Source of the DNA: Nonomuraea africana
Lineage (GTDB): Bacteria; Actinomycetota; Actinomycetes; Streptosporangiales; Streptosporangiaceae
Assembly (NCBI RefSeq): GCF_014873535.1
Contig: NZ_JADBEF010000001.1
Location: forward strand, 7,192,001-7,256,000
DNA: 64,000 nucleotides
Direction: 5' to 3'
The notes below the pieces were generated by a model. That model was not told the DNA's origin. It did not search any database and was given only the letters and a program-made list of their open reading frames with translations. Below are positions 36,648 to 45,737 of the stretch, piece by piece (within the stretch, counting starts at the first letter, position 1; each line of letters begins with the position of its first letter). Both the position numbers and the translations under genes were made by a program.

Positions 36648-39609
36648 AGGTCCCCCAAACGGCGGCCACTCCGCAGGCGGGCAGCCGTACCCTGACCTTC
36701 TCCGCACTGACCTCGAGCGGCGTCCTTCCCCGCGCGAGCCCGGCGCTCACCTGCGCCGACCGCAGCCCGCGCAGGCCGACCTCGACCTCCACGGGCTCGT
36801 CGGCGAAGGACTGCAGCCTGACCACGACGCCCTCGTCGAAGCGGCCCAGCGAGGTGATCTGCACCTCGGGATGGTCCACGGTCGCGAAGACGCCCTCCTT
36901 CGCCGGAGGAGCGGTTCCCGTGGCGAGGACGCCGAGGAAGGGGTCGGTGAGACCCGCGGCCGCCAGCGCGCCCAGCGCCACGCCCTTCACCTCCGTCGAG
37001 GAGGTCACCGCGTAGCGGAAGGTCGTCTCGCCCTGCTGCTGCGTGGGGAAGTTGGTGTCCCAGATGTTGTTGAGCGCCCAGGAGTAGACCGTTCCCTGCT
37101 CCTCGTCCAGCGTGGCGGGGAAGGGCGCGTAGGGCATGTGGATGGTGCCGAGCTGCACCAGCGGCGCCTCCAGCGTCGCCCACGCGATGGACAGGGCCGG
37201 GTCGTCGAAGGTGATCCAGTGCCTGATCGGCAGCATGTAGGCGGCCGAGCCCGGCACCCTCGCGCCCCCTCCGACGCCGCCGGTCAGCTCCCACGCCGAC
37301 GGTGGACCTTCGCTGGCGAAGGGGAAGGCCACGAAGACCGCCTCCTTGGCGGGCGTGCCCTGCTTGGCGAGCTGGTAGGTCAGGTCGAGCCTGGGCACGC
37401 CGGCGTGCAGCTCGATGGTCGTGCGTACCCAGTCCACGCCCTTGGCCTGCAGCTCCACGACCAGCTTCTCGCCGATCGCGGTGCGCTCCGCCTTGACGAC
37501 CGCGGCGTGCCGGCCGATGGCCCGGTCGCCGAGGAGCGTTCTGTCGTGCGCGCCGACGTGGCCCGACATGTGGTTGAAGTGGGGGGCCGTGGCGTAGCGG
37601 TCGTAGACGTACTGCCCGAACCCGGCGGCGGCGTCGGCGTTGACCAGCTCCCTGCCCGCCACCTTGTCGAAGATCGAGCGGAGGTAGCCCTCGCGGATGT
37701 CGTAGCTCACCCGGTAGAACTCGTTCTCGATCGCCGCCTCGTCGATCTCCCGCGTCTCGACGGGCTCGCCCGGCTGGATCGACACGAACGCGTAGCCGTA
37801 CCCGGGAAGATCCCTGACCACCGCGCTGACGTGCCGGCCGATCGGCCGCGTCGGCCAGTCGACGGGGTGCACGACCTCCTCGTGGTGCGCGATCCGCTCG
37901 CCCGTCCGCTCGTCCACCAGCGCGATCGGCTGCTCCAGCGGCACGATGTCGCGCGGCAGGAAGGCCCGCACCACGTCGGTGCGGGTCTGGGTGCCGGGGT
38001 TGACCACCACGAAGCCGGTGCCGCCGAACTGCCGCCCGAATCTGCGCATGCCCGCCTGCAACAGATCGGCCGAGTCGTCCTGCGCGTCGTAGGCGCCCGC
38101 CGACTTGCGCGTCCACTGCAGCCCGCCCGAGTCGCCGGCCTCCTCGGCGTCCTCCCACGGGTTGGCCGCGCCCCAGGTGTGCTCGTTGAACAGCGCCACC
38201 TTGTCGTAGGCCAGGTCGATCCGCTCGGTGGCGTCGGCGCCCGCCAGCGTGTGGAGCGTCTCGGCGGCCCGCAGCGCGCTCTGCGCCCGCCGTACGTAGC
38301 CCAGCGGGCGCGCCCCCGACCCGAGCCCGTCGGCCCACCAGTCGGTCCAGTCACCTTCGTGTACGGCGAGGCGGTCGTGGTAGCGCTCCTCGACGTGCGC
38401 GAAGAAGTCGCTGTTGATCGCCGAGCGCAGCCGGGGATAGGCCCACCTGGTGTTCCACTCGCGCACGATCGACGCCGGGACGATCGAGGGGCCCGCGTTG
38501 TCGGCGTGCGCTCCCTGCACGCGCAGGTGCAGGGCGTCGAGCTCGTAGGGGGCCCGGTCGGCGTCGGGCCCCTGCCAGCCGAACGTGCCGGGGCCGTACG
38601 GGTAGCCCTTCCCCGCGAGCGCGGACAGGTAGCGCGGCAGCAGGTCGTCGGCCAGCTCGAAGGAGTCGGCCAGGCCGACCGTGTTGCCCTCCATGTAGGC
38701 CATGCCGTGCGGGGTGTCGGTGAACCAGACCAGCAGCTCGTTGCCGCTGGGCGCGCGCCACCTGAAGGGCCGCGTCAGCTGGTCGCCGCCGTGCAGGTAC
38801 GGCACGGACCGCCCCGCCCAGTTGTGCGCCGCCGCGAGGTAGCGCACCCCCGCCGCGTTCAGCGCGTCGACCAGGCCGACGACGGCGCCGGGCACGTCGG
38901 TGTGCATCGCCGAGCGGGTCGGCAGCTCCTGGGTGAAGCGCAGCTGGCGGTAGAGCTCCTCCGTCGAGCAGGCCTCGGTGTGCAACTGGAAGGGCAGCGC
39001 GGTCACCTCGATCAGCCCTTCGCGCACCCGCTCCTTGAACGCCTCCACCAGGTCGCGGGGCCGTACGGCCAGCCAGCGCAACGCCGGCATCGACGACTCC
39101 ACCGTCCAGCGGAACCTCGCGTCGTCGGGCCAGTCGGCGCTCTCCTCCGTCAGCCGCAGCGCCGCGTCCAGATAGTCGAGATGGTGACGCAGCACGGTGC
39201 CCTGCGGGTCGGTGTAGCCGATGTCCAGATGGGAGTGGTGCACGACGAAGACGTCCCAGTGGCGCTGGGGCGTGACCGTGATCGTCGCCTCGCCGATCAG
39301 CCCCTCGCCGTCGCTCAGCCGCAGGGTGAAGTCGGTCGGCCGCGACACCTCGGGCACGAGCAGGGTCACGTCCGCGCCCTCGGCCCGATCGACGCCGACC
39401 AGCTCGTGTTCCATCCGGGCGGGCACCAGGCCGGTCACCGAGACCCTGACCGCCTGGCGCCCCTCGTGCGTGATCAGCGGCAGCACGGAGGCCCGCGCCT
39501 CCAGACCTCTGACGGAGATCACCGGGACGGAGGTGTCCTCGCGCAGCGCCTGCCGTATGCCGTCGTAGTCGGGGGAACCGAGGCTCGGCTGCAGCAGCCG
39601 ACTGGTCAT
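36634..39609 (-). CDS. GH38-like alpha-mannosidase (DUF5054-type glycosyl hydrolase)
   Basis: 991 residues, no signal peptide. The N-terminal domain begins about residue 115 with VVHHSHLDIGYTD, the GH38 metal His/Asp region. A likely nucleophile Asp lies in AMHTDVPGAVVG. The C-terminal two-thirds is beta-sandwich typical of GH38 proteins. It probably acts in the cytoplasm on imported oligosaccharides. ATG 39609 follows AGGAGG and overlaps the permease stop (ATGA). The catalytic residues are assigned by motif resemblance and are less certain than the family. Confidence 0.82.
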   Translation of the reverse strand: MTSRLLQPSLGSPDYDGIRQALREDTSVPVISVRGLEARASVLPLITHEGRQAVRVSVTGLVPARMEHELVGVDRAEGADVTLLVPEVSRPTDFTLRLSDGEGLIGEATITVTPQRHWDVFVVHHSHLDIGYTDPQGTVLRHHLDYLDAALRLTEESADWPDDARFRWTVESSMPALRWLAVRPRDLVEAFKERVREGLIEVTALPFQLHTEACSTEELYRQLRFTQELPTRSAMHTDVPGAVVGLVDALNAAGVRYLAAAHNWAGRSVPYLHGGDQLTRPFRWRAPSGNELLVWFTDTPHGMAYMEGNTVGLADSFELADDLLPRYLSALAGKGYPYGPGTFGWQGPDADRAPYELDALHLRVQGAHADNAGPSIVPASIVREWNTRWAYPRLRSAINSDFFAHVEERYHDRLAVHEGDWTDWWADGLGSGARPLGYVRRAQSALRAAETLHTLAGADATERIDLAYDKVALFNEHTWGAANPWEDAEEAGDSGGLQWTRKSAGAYDAQDDSADLLQAGMRRFGRQFGGTGFVVVNPGTQTRTDVVRAFLPRDIVPLEQPIALVDERTGERIAHHEEVVHPVDWPTRPIGRHVSAVVRDLPGYGYAFVSIQPGEPVETREIDEAAIENEFYRVSYDIREGYLRSIFDKVAGRELVNADAAAGFGQYVYDRYATAPHFNHMSGHVGAHDRTLLGDRAIGRHAAVVKAERTAIGEKLVVELQAKGVDWVRTTIELHAGVPRLDLTYQLAKQGTPAKEAVFVAFPFASEGPPSAWELTGGVGGGARVPGSAAYMLPIRHWITFDDPALSIAWATLEAPLVQLGTIHMPYAPFPATLDEEQGTVYSWALNNIWDTNFPTQQQGETTFRYAVTSSTEVKGVALGALAAAGLTDPFLGVLATGTAPPAKEGVFATVDHPEVQITSLGRFDEGVVVRLQSFADEPVEVEVGLRGLRSAQVSAGLARGRTPLEVSAEKVRVRLPACGVAAVWGTCEDR

Positions 39610-40418
39610 GACAGTCCTCCTAGGGCGAGTCCACGGGCGAACATCCGCTGGGTGGCCACGAACAGCACCACCGTGGGCAGTGACACGACCAGCCCCGCGG
39701 CGAGGCCGACGGGCACCGGGGTGCCCGCGTAGACGTCGGTCACCAGACCGGCCAGCGCGGTCATCACCGGCCGCACCTCGGCGGTCTGGGTCAGCGTCAG
39801 GCCGAAGAGCAGGTCGTTCCAGATGAAGGTGAAGTTGAGGATGAAGACGGCGGCCAGCGCGCTGGTGGCCAGCGGCAGGTAGACGCGCCAGAAGATGCGG
39901 AAGGTGGAGGCGCCGTCCATCCTGGCCGCCTCGAAGATCGAGAAGGCCACCCCGGTGAAGAAGTTGCGCAGCACGAAGGCCGACAGCGGCACGCTGATCG
40001 CGGTGTAGACGAGGATCATGCCGAACCTGGAGTCGTACAGCCCCGCGGCGCTGTACCCGACGAAGAGCGGGACCAGGAGCATCTGCGAGGGGAAGACGGT
40101 GCCGCCGAACAGCAGCATGAACCACCAGAACCCGTAGCGCAGGCGCAGCACCACGATCGTGTACCCGGCCATCGCGCCGATCAGCACGCCCAGAGCGGGC
40201 GAGACCAAGCTGTAGAGCGCGGTGCTGGCCAGGCTCTCCTGGAGGTTCGCCGACTCCCACGCCTGGGCGAAGTTCCTGAACAGCGCCAGGTCGGGCGAGG
40301 GGATCCAGGCCCTCGACGCGTCGTAACCGTCGGCCGGGCGCGCGGCGTTGACGAGCAGCAGGTAGGTGGGGCCGAGCCAGATCAGCCCGAGCACCACGAG
40401 AACGGCTCTCCTGATCAC
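39606..40418 (-). CDS. Carbohydrate ABC transporter permease (MalG type)
   Basis: 270 residues, six TM helices, with the EAA loop EAARMDGASTFRIFWRVYLPLA for docking an ATPase. The operon encodes two permeases and a binding protein but no ATPase; actinomycete importers of this class usually borrow MsiK (established for Streptomyces, inferred here). Overlaps both neighbours by ATGA junctions. Confidence 0.92.
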   Translation of the reverse strand: MIRRAVLVVLGLIWLGPTYLLLVNAARPADGYDASRAWIPSPDLALFRNFAQAWESANLQESLASTALYSLVSPALGVLIGAMAGYTIVVLRLRYGFWWFMLLFGGTVFPSQMLLVPLFVGYSAAGLYDSRFGMILVYTAISVPLSAFVLRNFFTGVAFSIFEAARMDGASTFRIFWRVYLPLATSALAAVFILNFTFIWNDLLFGLTLTQTAEVRPVMTALAGLVTDVYAGTPVPVGLAAGLVVSLPTVVLFVATQRMFARGLALGGLS

Positions 40419-41260
40419 TTCCGCCCCCTCAGGTAGAGGTAGGAGGCGAGCCCCGTCACGACCGTGAGCAGCACCGCGACGGCCGAGCCGTAGCCGTACT
40501 CACTGGCCACGAAGGTGTCGCGGTACATGGTCACGGCCAGCGTCTCGGAGTTGCGTCCCGGGCCTCCCTGCGTCATCACCCAGACGATGTCGAAGCTCTT
40601 CAGGCTCGCCACCAGCGCCAGGCCCACCACGACCGCGGTGAGCGGCGCCATCAGCGGCCAGATGACGTGCCTGAACAGCCGCCATCCCGTCGCCCCGTCG
40701 AGCCGCGCCGCCTCGATCGGCTCCTTCGGGATCGACTGGAGCCCGACCGCGAACAGCAGCGTGTTGACGCCGAGCTGCTGCCACGTCCAGACCAGCAGCA
40801 TCGCGATCGTGTTGTGCGGCGCCTCCTGCAGGAAGGCGGTGTCGACGCCGAGCAGCTTGTTGGCGATGCCGTCGTGCGACAGGATCGGGCTCCACACCAG
40901 GCCGAGCCCCGCCCCGCTGAGCGCGTACGGCAGCATGAACGGCACGCGGAACCACGCGCCGCCCCTGATGTCGTAGGACAGCACCGCCACCAGCAGGCCG
41001 AGCCCGACCGGCAGCACCATGGTGCCCGCGACCCAGATGAGCGTGTTGCGGATCGCGGTGAGCAGCGCCGGGTCGTCGAACAGCTTGGCGAAGTTGTCGA
41101 AGCCGACCCACTCGGGCGGGATCAGGCCGTCGTAGCGGGTGAGGCTGAGGTAGCCCGTCCACACGAAGGGCGCGTAGAGCAGCCCCGCCACCAGCAGCAC
41201 CGACGGAGCCACGTACCCGGCGCGGAACCTGCCCAGCAGCGGGGCCGCCCTGCCTGTCAC
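40415..41260 (-). CDS. Sugar ABC transporter permease (MalF type)
   Basis: 281 residues, six TM helices, with the EAA motif EAARLDGATGWRLFRHVIWPLMAP and an N-terminal PSVLLVAGLLYAPFVWTGYLSLTRYDG typical of MalF/UgpA-like proteins. Forms the heterodimeric channel with the downstream MalG-type protein. Its start overlaps the stop of the binding-protein gene. Confidence 0.92.
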   Translation of the reverse strand: MTGRAAPLLGRFRAGYVAPSVLLVAGLLYAPFVWTGYLSLTRYDGLIPPEWVGFDNFAKLFDDPALLTAIRNTLIWVAGTMVLPVGLGLLVAVLSYDIRGGAWFRVPFMLPYALSGAGLGLVWSPILSHDGIANKLLGVDTAFLQEAPHNTIAMLLVWTWQQLGVNTLLFAVGLQSIPKEPIEAARLDGATGWRLFRHVIWPLMAPLTAVVVGLALVASLKSFDIVWVMTQGGPGRNSETLAVTMYRDTFVASEYGYGSAVAVLLTVVTGLASYLYLRGRK

Positions 41261-42486
41261 TGGTGCGTGCTCCAGTACTCGTCCGCCTTCTTCTGGATGT
41301 CCTCGAGGACCTGCCGGTAGCTCTCCGGTTTGGTGACGAACAGCCCGAACCCGTCGAGCGCGGCCGTCAGGATCGGCGGCGGCGTCGCCTCGAAGTAACG
41401 GTTGACCAGGCGGTACTTCCCGCTGCCCGCGTCCTTGGTGACCTGTCCGAGGACCTCGCTCTTGATGGTGACCTTGGGGTTGGCGCTGACGTCACCGCGG
41501 GCCGAGGCCCACTTCGCCTGCGCCTGCTCGGTCGTCCACCACTTGAGGTACTTCGTGCTCGCCGCGGGGTCGGGGGCCTTGGCCAGCGAGCACAGCGGGC
41601 CGCTCTCGAAGATCATCGAGGTCTTCGGGAGCGACGCGTTGACGTTGGGGATGACGAAGAAGCCGGCGTCGAGGTTGCGCTGGGTCATGCTCGTGTTGAA
41701 CCAGGTGCCGAAGGAGACCATCGCCACCTTCTCGTTCTTCAGCGCGTCGGCGGGGTCGGTCTTGTCGCCCGGGTTGCTGAAGTATCCGGCGTCGATGAGC
41801 GACTTCCACTTCTCCATCACCTGGACGACACCGGGGTCGGTGTACTTCGCCTTGCCCGTCGACAGCCGGTCGTAGAGGTCGGGGTCGGTGCCCGCGAGGA
41901 GCTGCTCGAACCAGACGAAGGAGAACAGCACGGAGGTGTGGTAGAAGGCCTTGATGTTCGCCTTCTTCAGCGTTTCGGCGACCGTGATCAGCTCGTCCCA
42001 GGTCGTGGGCGGCTTCAGTCCGTGCGCGTCGAAGATCTTCTTGTTGTAGAACATCCCCCAGTAGGCGACGTTCAGCGGCACGCAGTATTGCTTGCCGTCC
42101 ACGGTGTAGTAGGTGGCGACGTCCTGCGAGAGGTCGCCGTTCTTGATCGCCTCCTGCCAGATGGCGGTGGTCTCCGCGACCTGCTTCTGCCCGACGATCT
42201 CCTTCAGCTGGCCCCCCGTCTGCCAGGTGAACAGGTCGGGTTTCACGTCGGTGCGGAAGGAGGCCTTGATGAAGGCCTGGTAGGTGGGCTCGTCGGTGTA
42301 GCCGACCGGCTTCATGCCGAGGCCGATCTGCTGCTTGGACAGCGCGCCCATCTCGGTGAAGTACTTACTCCATGCGCCCTTGTCGTTGTAGAGGGTCAGC
42401 TCTGTCTTGGGCTGGCCCGTGGGAGTGCTTCCACACGCGGCCAGCAGGACTGATGCGGCAATCAGGATGGGGGTACGCCGGATCAT
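41257..42486 (-). CDS. Sugar-binding lipoprotein of an ABC importer
   Basis: 409 residues. Lipobox LLAAC (Cys 18). Family 1 solute-binding protein with landmarks VKPDLFTWQTGGQLKEIV, VPLNVAYWGMFYNKKIFDAHGLKPPTTWDEL, and KVAMVSFGTWFNTSM. Anchored outside, delivering sugar to the MalF/G-type pair. First structural gene of the operon, 15 bp after the GntR gene. Ligand unknown; the neighbours suggest a mannose- or uronate-containing glycan fragment. Confidence 0.92.
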   Translation of the reverse strand: MIRRTPILIAASVLLAACGSTPTGQPKTELTLYNDKGAWSKYFTEMGALSKQQIGLGMKPVGYTDEPTYQAFIKASFRTDVKPDLFTWQTGGQLKEIVGQKQVAETTAIWQEAIKNGDLSQDVATYYTVDGKQYCVPLNVAYWGMFYNKKIFDAHGLKPPTTWDELITVAETLKKANIKAFYHTSVLFSFVWFEQLLAGTDPDLYDRLSTGKAKYTDPGVVQVMEKWKSLIDAGYFSNPGDKTDPADALKNEKVAMVSFGTWFNTSMTQRNLDAGFFVIPNVNASLPKTSMIFESGPLCSLAKAPDPAASTKYLKWWTTEQAQAKWASARGDVSANPKVTIKSEVLGQVTKDAGSGKYRLVNRYFEATPPPILTAALDGFGLFVTKPESYRQVLEDIQKKADEYWSTHQ

Positions 42487-42501
42487 GACCGGCCTCCTGT
42501 T

Positions 42502-43179
42502 CTACACGAGCCGTTGCTGGATCACCGTTTTCACGTCAATCAGATGCGCGCGCATGAGCTCCTCAGCCGCCTGCGCGTCGCCTGCCTCGATGGCCTCGAG
42601 GATCGTCAGGTGCTCGTCGTAGTCGCGGCGCCTGTCGTCGTAGATGCGCAGGATCTCCCGCTGCTCGGAGGCGTGCACGCTGAGCAGCGAGTCGACGACC
42701 TCCTCGAGCACGATGTTGCCCGCCAGCCGCGCGGTGACCCGGTGGAAGGTCATGTTCGCCTCGTGCAGCTCGGCGTCCCTGCCGCGCAGGTGCCTGGCGG
42801 CCTCGCTCAGCACCTCCCGCAGCTCCTCCACCCCTGGACGGCCCGCGGCGCGGCCCGCCAGCGGCGGCTCGATGAGGATGCGCGCGTCGAGCAGGTCGAG
42901 CAGCTGCCCTCCGGGCATCGAGCGCATGTTGGGGTTGGGCAGCACGATGCGCTCGATGTCCGCGCCGACGTACAGCCCGGAACCGTGACGCATCTCGATC
43001 GCGCCCGTCGCCTCCAGGCGGCGCAGGGCCTCCCTGAGGGTGGGCGTGGTCACCGCGAACCGCTGCGCGAGTTCGCGGGTGGTGGGCAGCCGGTCGCCAG
43101 GCTGCAACCCGCTGTCGCTGATCAGACCGAGCACCTGCTCGGTCAGCACGCCTGAGAGGGAGGGCCGGGCAACCATCAT
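42502..43179 (-). CDS. GntR-family (FadR subfamily) transcriptional regulator
   Basis: 225 residues (ATG 43179 or 43176). N-terminal winged helix (LPTTRELAQRFAVTTPTLREALRRLEATGAIEMRHGSGLYVG) and a C-terminal all-helical FCD domain with metal-site His residues (HEANMTFHRVTARLAGN, HLTILEAIEAGDAQAAEELMRAHL). FCD regulators typically sense sugar acids or small carboxylates, matching the downstream dehydratase. A perfect 15-bp palindrome overlaps the start codon, so autoregulation is likely. No SD precedes the ATGs; a leaderless mRNA is possible. Confidence 0.9.
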   Translation of the reverse strand: MMVARPSLSGVLTEQVLGLISDSGLQPGDRLPTTRELAQRFAVTTPTLREALRRLEATGAIEMRHGSGLYVGADIERIVLPNPNMRSMPGGQLLDLLDARILIEPPLAGRAAGRPGVEELREVLSEAARHLRGRDAELHEANMTFHRVTARLAGNIVLEEVVDSLLSVHASEQREILRIYDDRRRDYDEHLTILEAIEAGDAQAAEELMRAHLIDVKTVIQQRLV

Positions 43180-43192
43180 CTAATGATTAGAT
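43178..43192. promoter_or_regulatory. FadR-type operator-like palindrome at the GntR start
   Basis: ATCTAATGATTAGAT is a perfect palindrome around a single centre base and overlaps the start codon of the GntR gene. A 12/15 match lies upstream of the plus-strand sugar operon (32553-32567). Confidence 0.65.
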
Positions 43193-43395
43193 CACTTATC
43201 GCCTGCATTTTCACCCCATCAGAGTCTCCCGAGGGGACCGTCGCCTTTAGGCGACGGGGGAATCGGGAGCGGGAGGGCCGCCAAGGCCCGAGCGTGCCCT
43301 GACCTATCAGTTCTGCGCATCACAGACTTCCTTCCGGGTTTTGTCGGTGCCGGCCGATACCGTGGTGTTCTCGTTACCGAACGTGGGAGGTGGGC

Positions 43396-44592
43396 GTGCG
43401 CAGGTCGTTCAAGTTCCTGCTGCGCCCCACCAGCAAGCAGGCCGCCGCGCTCACGCGGTGCCTGGAAGACCACCGGGAGCTGTACAACGCCGCTCTCGAA
43501 CACCGCCGTGCGGTCTACCGCAAAGCCGGGGTGACGGTGCGCTACGGCGACCAGTCAGCGGAGTTGAAGCACATCCGCGCCGACGACCCCGACGGTCAGG
43601 GCCGGTGGTCGTTCTCCTCCCAGCAGGCCACGCTCCGCAGGCTGGACAAGGCGTTCCGCGCGTTCTTCGACCGCGTCAAAGCAGGCCGCACGCCAGGATT
43701 CCCGCGTTTCAAGGGGCGGGGCTGGTTCGACACGGTTGAGTGGCCCAAGGACGGCGACGGGTGCCGGTGGGACTCCCAGCCCCACCACCCGAGCGCGACC
43801 TACGTGCGGTTGCAGGGCGTCGGGCATGTCCAGGTCCACCAGCACCGCCGGGTGCTGGGCACCGTCAAGACGATCAGCATCAAGCGGGAAGGCGCCCGCT
43901 GGTTCGTTGTGCTGTCGTGTGACGACGTGCCCGCCGAGAGGCTGCCCGCGACGGGCGCGGTCGCCGGGATCGACATGGGAGTCGCGTCGCTGGTGACGAC
44001 CAGCGATGGCGAACATCTGGCCAACCCGCGCTACCTCGCCGTGACCGCTGACCGTCTCGCGGCGGCACAGCGTGACCTTGCCCGGAAGAAACGGGGCGGT
44101 AAGCGGCGGCGTAAGGCCGTCGCTCGTGTCGCTGCTTTGCACGCGAAGGTGCGGCGGCAACGCCTCGACGGTGTACACAAGGCTGCGCTCGCGCTGGTCC
44201 GCGACCACGACGTGATCGTGCACGAAGCACTCAAGGTCACCAACATGACCAAGCGGGCAGTACCCCAACCGGACGGCAACGGCGGCTACCTGCCCAACGG
44301 CGCCGCCGCGAAGTCCGGGCTGAACCGTTCGATCTTGGATGCGGGTTGGGGGGCGTTCCTGACGATCCTGTCGCACAAGGCTGAAAGCGCCGGTCGAGAG
44401 CTGATCGCGGTGAACCCTGCCAACACCTCCCGCACATGCGCCGAATGCGGGCATTGTGCGAAAGAGAACCGCGTCACCCAGGCCGTGTTCCGATGTACGG
44501 CGTGCGGGCACACCGCGCACGCCGATGTGAACGCGGCGATCAACATCTTGAGGGCAGGGCTTGCCCTTCGCGACGCTGCGGGAGCGGCTTAG
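43396..44592 (+). CDS. tnpB: RNA-guided endonuclease TnpB of an IS200/IS605 element
   Basis: 398 residues from GTG 43396, placed by GGGAGG 5 nt upstream. N-terminal HTH-like helices (FLLRPTSKQAAALTRCLEDHRELYNAAL). RuvC residues: Asp in VAGIDMGVASL, Glu in VHEALKVTNM, and the last Asp in AHADVNAAINI. A Cys4 zinc ribbon (CAECG and CTACG) lies between the second and third. All catalytic residues look intact. The omegaRNA would overlap the 3' end and the right-end hairpin. Confidence 0.92.
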   Translation: MRRSFKFLLRPTSKQAAALTRCLEDHRELYNAALEHRRAVYRKAGVTVRYGDQSAELKHIRADDPDGQGRWSFSSQQATLRRLDKAFRAFFDRVKAGRTPGFPRFKGRGWFDTVEWPKDGDGCRWDSQPHHPSATYVRLQGVGHVQVHQHRRVLGTVKTISIKREGARWFVVLSCDDVPAERLPATGAVAGIDMGVASLVTTSDGEHLANPRYLAVTADRLAAAQRDLARKKRGGKRRRKAVARVAALHAKVRRQRLDGVHKAALALVRDHDVIVHEALKVTNMTKRAVPQPDGNGGYLPNGAAAKSGLNRSILDAGWGAFLTILSHKAESAGRELIAVNPANTSRTCAECGHCAKENRVTQAVFRCTACGHTAHADVNAAINILRAGLALRDAAGAA

Positions 44593-44627
44593 CGAGAAGC
44601 CGCTCCCTTCAGGGAGCGGAGGAGTCA
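44490..44627 (+). ncRNA. Predicted omegaRNA region of the TnpB element
   Basis: In IS605-type elements the guide-scaffold RNA overlaps the tnpB 3' end and terminates at the right element end; the following host bases act as guide. Here the 3' coding end and the CCGCTCCC/GGGAGCGG hairpin ending in GGAGTCAC fit. Inferred from position; the 5' boundary is a guess. Confidence 0.45.
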
Positions 44628-44651
44628 CGAAGAGAATCGTCGGCTGGGTGG

Positions 44652-45737
44652 GTGGCCGCCTTATCAGCGGTCCTCGCCCTGGTCGGCGTGGCCGGCGCGG
44701 GCTGGTACTACTCCGGCATGGTCATCGACCCCTCCCACGGCGCCTCCTACCCGCTGGAAGTGGTCTCCTACGACGGCTCCCGGGTGACGCTGAAGGGCGG
44801 CTCCGACACCGACGCCCCCGGCGTCTACGGCCTGACCTGGGCCTCGGGCAACGCCACGCTCGGCGCGGTGGTCTCCCGCGCTCCCGGCACCGTCACCCGC
44901 AAGGTCTCAGCAGTACGGCGGGGCACGCTCAAGCCCGGCGTCCGCGCCTATCTCGACAGGTGGATGTGGGGCCACGAGGACCCTCGCTCGGCGGTCGGCG
45001 TGCCGTACACGAAGGTGAAGATCACCTCGAAGCTGGGCGACTTCCCCGCGTGGCGCACCGAGGGCACCGCCAAGACGTGGGTGATCGCCGTGCACGGGCG
45101 CAACGCCGGCCCGGCGGAGGCGCTGCGGGTGGTCCCGCTCTTCCACAGGCTGGGGATGCCGGTGCTGAGCATCACCTACCGCAACGACGAAGGCGCCCCC
45201 GCCAGCGACGACGGCAAGTTACACCTCGGCGCGACCGAGTGGGAGGAGGTGGCCGCCGCGATCTCCTACGCCCGCGGCGAGGGCGCCACGGACGTCTACC
45301 TGTACGGCTGGTCGATGGGCGGCGGGATCGTCCCGATGGCCGCCAGGCGGTTGCCGGGCGAGCCGATCAGGGGGCTCATCCTCGACAGCCCCGTCATGGA
45401 CTGGACCTCACCGATCGAGCTCGGCGCCCGGCAGCGGGGAGTGCCGCTGTGGCTGGCGTCGGTGGGGAGATTCGTGGTCGAGCGGCGGACCGGGCTGTCG
45501 TTCGAGGAGCTGGACCACGTGGCGCACGCGGCCGACTTCAAGGTGCCCATGCTGATCTTCGTCGACACGGACGACCGGACCGTGCCGGTGGAACCCGCTG
45601 TGGAGTTCGCCGCCCTCCGCCCCGACCTCGTCCGGCTCGTCAAGACAGCGGGCGCGGGGCACACGGGGTCGTGGAACCTCTCGCCCGACGCCTACGAGCG
45701 GGCCGTGACCGCGTTCGTCACTGCTCCAGCACGGTGA
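44652..45737 (+). CDS. Membrane-anchored alpha/beta hydrolase, possibly 5'-disrupted by the TnpB insertion
   Basis: 361 residues from GTG 44652; no better start exists between it and the element end 25 bp upstream. An N-terminal TM anchor (AALSAVLALVGVAGAGWYY) precedes an extracytoplasmic hydrolase with nucleophile elbow GWSMGGG, acid in FVDTDDRTVP, and His in GAGHTGSW. The original start may have been lost to the insertion; see findings. Function: serine esterase or peptidase-like, substrate unknown. The 3' end overlaps the convergent DUF305 gene by 20 bp. Confidence 0.78.
   Translation: MAALSAVLALVGVAGAGWYYSGMVIDPSHGASYPLEVVSYDGSRVTLKGGSDTDAPGVYGLTWASGNATLGAVVSRAPGTVTRKVSAVRRGTLKPGVRAYLDRWMWGHEDPRSAVGVPYTKVKITSKLGDFPAWRTEGTAKTWVIAVHGRNAGPAEALRVVPLFHRLGMPVLSITYRNDEGAPASDDGKLHLGATEWEEVAAAISYARGEGATDVYLYGWSMGGGIVPMAARRLPGEPIRGLILDSPVMDWTSPIELGARQRGVPLWLASVGRFVVERRTGLSFEELDHVAHAADFKVPMLIFVDTDDRTVPVEPAVEFAALRPDLVRLVKTAGAGHTGSWNLSPDAYERAVTAFVTAPAR

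Larger units (their letters stand above)
43226..44627 (+). mobile_element. IS200/IS605-group element carrying only tnpB
   Basis: The left end has a nested hairpin (CTCCCGA 43226-43232 with TCGGGAG 43263-43269 outside; CCGTCGCC/GGCGACGG 43238-43257 inside). The right end has CCGCTCCC TTCA GGGAGCGG (44600-44619) followed by GGAGTCAC, typical of these ends. No tnpA is present, so the copy is non-autonomous for transposition. The exact termini are estimated from the hairpins. Confidence 0.7.

Noticed and set aside
36397..39732. An antisense open frame of over 1100 codons across the GH38-like gene
   Set aside because: Its sequence is Arg/Val/His/Gly-rich with no domain; it is the usual high-GC shadow of a real gene on the other strand.
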